From contig NC_054083.1 of the NCBI RefSeq assembly GCF_017562075.2, positions 43,241,269 to 43,305,268 on the forward strand: DNA of 64,000 nt, read 5' to 3'. The notes beneath the pieces were generated by a model. The model was not told the origin of the DNA. It searched no databases and was given only the letters and a program-made list of their open reading frames with translations. This document shows, in pieces, positions 61,718 to 64,000 of this stretch (the first letter of the stretch is position 1; every line of letters begins with the position of its first letter). Source of the DNA: Anopheles merus. Lineage: Eukaryota > Arthropoda > Insecta > Diptera > Culicidae. The position numbers and the translations under genes are program-made.

Positions 61718-64000
61718 GTGAGTATAGTGGTTTTTAGGGGGAAGAGGGTTGGGAGGTCAGTGTGTGGATTCCTCGTGCTTTTTGGGGGAGACACGGTCGT
61801 CGTCGTCACATAGCAGCACCAGCAAATTTGGCGTGGTGAAAACATAACCCCATTTTTTTTTGTAACATCGCCTACTTATGGAAGGCACGGCGTGCTGAGG
61901 TTTGTCAATGGTGATGTTCATGGGAGACAGACAGAGGGGGTCCTCTTCTCCATGTTGCGTGTCGTCACTCATTCATCCGGTTCCGCCGTGCGTTTGTCGC
62001 GCGGTGCAATAGAGTTTGTGCGTGTGTGTGTTCCACAATGTGAAGCGCTTTGCGATTTGAATTTTTCATTCGCTTTCGCTGTCCCCCGCACGCACCCCAT
62101 TTGCATCTCTCTATGCCTTTTGGCTCATGCACCACCCGGACCGACCGCGGTCACCTCCATCGCCGGGTGTGTGTGTGTGTGCGTGCCCTCGGTTTGGGAC
62201 TGCTGCTGTCGCCGCCGGTCGCGATTACGACAGCAGACCAACCATCGGTATTCGGGCGCACGCGTGTGTATATACGTGTGTGTGTGTGTGCGTGTACGGT
62301 CGACGTCGGGCCGGCAAACGGCACTGCCACATAGAACCATGCTCCGGTATGCGTGAGTAGAGTCGCATAAAGTTGTGCACAGTTGCGGAAGCAAAAAAAA
62401 AAAGCGCGACGAGTGCACAGAAAATGTGGTTTCGCGAATTACAGTGCTGTAGGGGTAAACATGGGACACGGGAGGGATAGTGCAAATATTCCCCGAACTA
62501 CAACTGCCGCTCTTTGTTGTAATTCTTAATTACAAACAGTATATTTATTGTGGCACACTCCCCCAATGATTGCATTGCAGCGCATTAACGTCAGCGAATC
62601 CGGCCACAATCGGGTGTCGCACTTGACGTGCACTGCACTGTAAATCGCGAACGACGTGCGAGCAACAGCGAGCGATTCCCCCCTGCACACACACAGACAC
62701 ACACACACACGCGCAGTAGATGACAGAAAAAATCCATCCACCCTTGCGCGAATTACGCTCTCGCTGTAAAAGTGTGTGCGGTGTGTGTGTGTGTGTGAGC
62801 CTACCTCCGTCTCTAGAGTGGTGTGTTGTGTGTGCTCTGTGTGCTGGGTGGAAAAAAATCGAAGCCTTCCCAACTTGCCATCGCCAAAATCATCAGCGCG
62901 TTGACCGTGTGGTGTCGTGTGGACTCCCGCAGCTCGTTGCGGACCAGCGGCTTCCGGCATTGCGGGCTGGCGTTTCTCGGTGTGTGCCACATCCCTGCGG
63001 AAGGTTCCTCTGCGTCCCGATTCGCACTAACTTTAGGTGTTGAGATTCACCCCCCCGCTCGCAAAATCCGTCGGTGCGCCCTTCATTACTAGCGACGACG
63101 GGGGAGGGCAGCAACAGTAGCGGCGGCAGCATTGGTGGTGTAGTGCGGTGGTGCACACCGGGTACACGGCAACCCTCGGTTTTCCAATCTTTTGTGCCCA
63201 CTGGAGGAGAAGTAAGTCCTCCTCCCCGCAGGCCGGGGTGATGTGCGGTGTGTAGTGTGAAGCGGTGGTGGCTACTGATCCCCCCTCCCCACCCACTCCC
63301 ACGGAAACACGGACTCGTTTTTTTTGGCAGCAGAAATTTTTTTTTGTTTCTTTTTGCTTTCCTTTATTTTCTACGAGCCATTTTAGTTTTCTGCTCTCGG
63401 GGTTTCCTTTTTACACCCCCCGGTTTTGTGTGTGTGTGTGTGTGCGCGCGTGCAAGGGAAGGGATGGACACTTGGGGAAGTGCGGTCCCGCGGTTCGCGA
63501 ATTTTGGCAAATGTGATCGATTTCGGTGTGCTTGCTGCTCCACGGCCTGCTAGAGATCTTTTTTTTTGCGAAAAGGAAACAAAGAGGAACCACGGATGGA
63601 GAGCGAAAAGAGCGAGAGAGTGAGAGAGTAAGAGCGATAGTGAGCGAGAGCCTGGATTTCGACGTTTGCCAAAATTCGCGAACCGACACACACACACACA
63701 CGCTCGTATCTCGCATGAAAAAATAATGGTAAATTGGGAAAGGGAAGTAAAGGTTGCAGAAAGGGGGGAGGGATCGTGAAGATTGATCTCCTCCCACCAC
63801 CTCACGCTTTCCTTAGAGAAGGCGTTTTTTTTTGTGTGTGGCAAATTTTGTGCAAAAGAAAAGGGTCAAACAAGTAGCATAGCAACAGTAATAACGAAAA
63901 AAATGCTCCAGAAAAGCATGGACAAGTAGAAAAACACACTTTCTATGATATTTACAATCCGCCCTGTTCTAGGAAGTAAGAGATAGTGTTCTGTGGTTAA
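61718..64000 (+). other. presumed first intron of the rightmost gene
   Basis: Low-complexity DNA rich in GT runs (62167-62181, 62275-62289, 62780-62798, 63426-63444) and T/A tracts. No further exon was recognised before the window ends. Confidence 0.4.

Overview
The window reads as nuclear DNA of a dipteran insect, most probably an anopheline mosquito. Genes are split by introns with GT..AG borders, coding exons are markedly more GC-rich than their surroundings, homopolymer and GA/CA microsatellites are very common, and every protein recognised has its closest remembered relatives in insects. No bacterial, organellar or viral gene was seen. All coordinates were worked out by hand-splicing the sequence.

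Five genes can be supported, and a sixth enters from the right. Left part: a SLC38A11-type amino-acid transporter on the + strand (coding exons 7727-16641, start codon unresolved). It converges on a secreted Reg-5-like protein on the - strand (24212-20718), which has a TATA box and a perfect CRE at its promoter. Right part: a type I DnaJ/HSP40 co-chaperone (Droj2/DNAJA1 class, 53983-55185, +), then a membrane-anchored retinol-dehydrogenase-like SDR (58559-57402, -) and a FAM136A homologue (59943-59298, -). Near the right end a long CAG-rich leader precedes a five-codon first coding exon (61703-61717, +) whose gene continues outside the window.

About 28 kb between the Reg-5-like promoter and the DnaJ gene (roughly 24.9-53.4 kb) contain no gene I can recognise. 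This stretch holds microsatellites, poly-G/poly-C tracts, several GC-rich islands with core-promoter-like motifs, and a cluster of mobile-element debris. Structures found by reading both strands are: a hAT-like MITE with an 8-bp target duplication (30773-30935); a Tc1/mariner-like MITE flanked by TA (50080-50273); two direct copies of an approximately 585-bp element with 17-bp terminal inverted repeats (51754-52340 and 52683-53267); and a three-unit 30-bp tandem repeat (51365-51454). A decayed tRNA-derived SINE lies near 2.85 kb.

The genes do not form a pathway; they are ordinary neighbours. The best leads for something undescribed are the 585-bp TIR element family, a possible small TATA-driven gene at 33.2-33.6 kb, and the regulatory content of the gene-poor middle. 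No clearly novel multi-gene system is visible.
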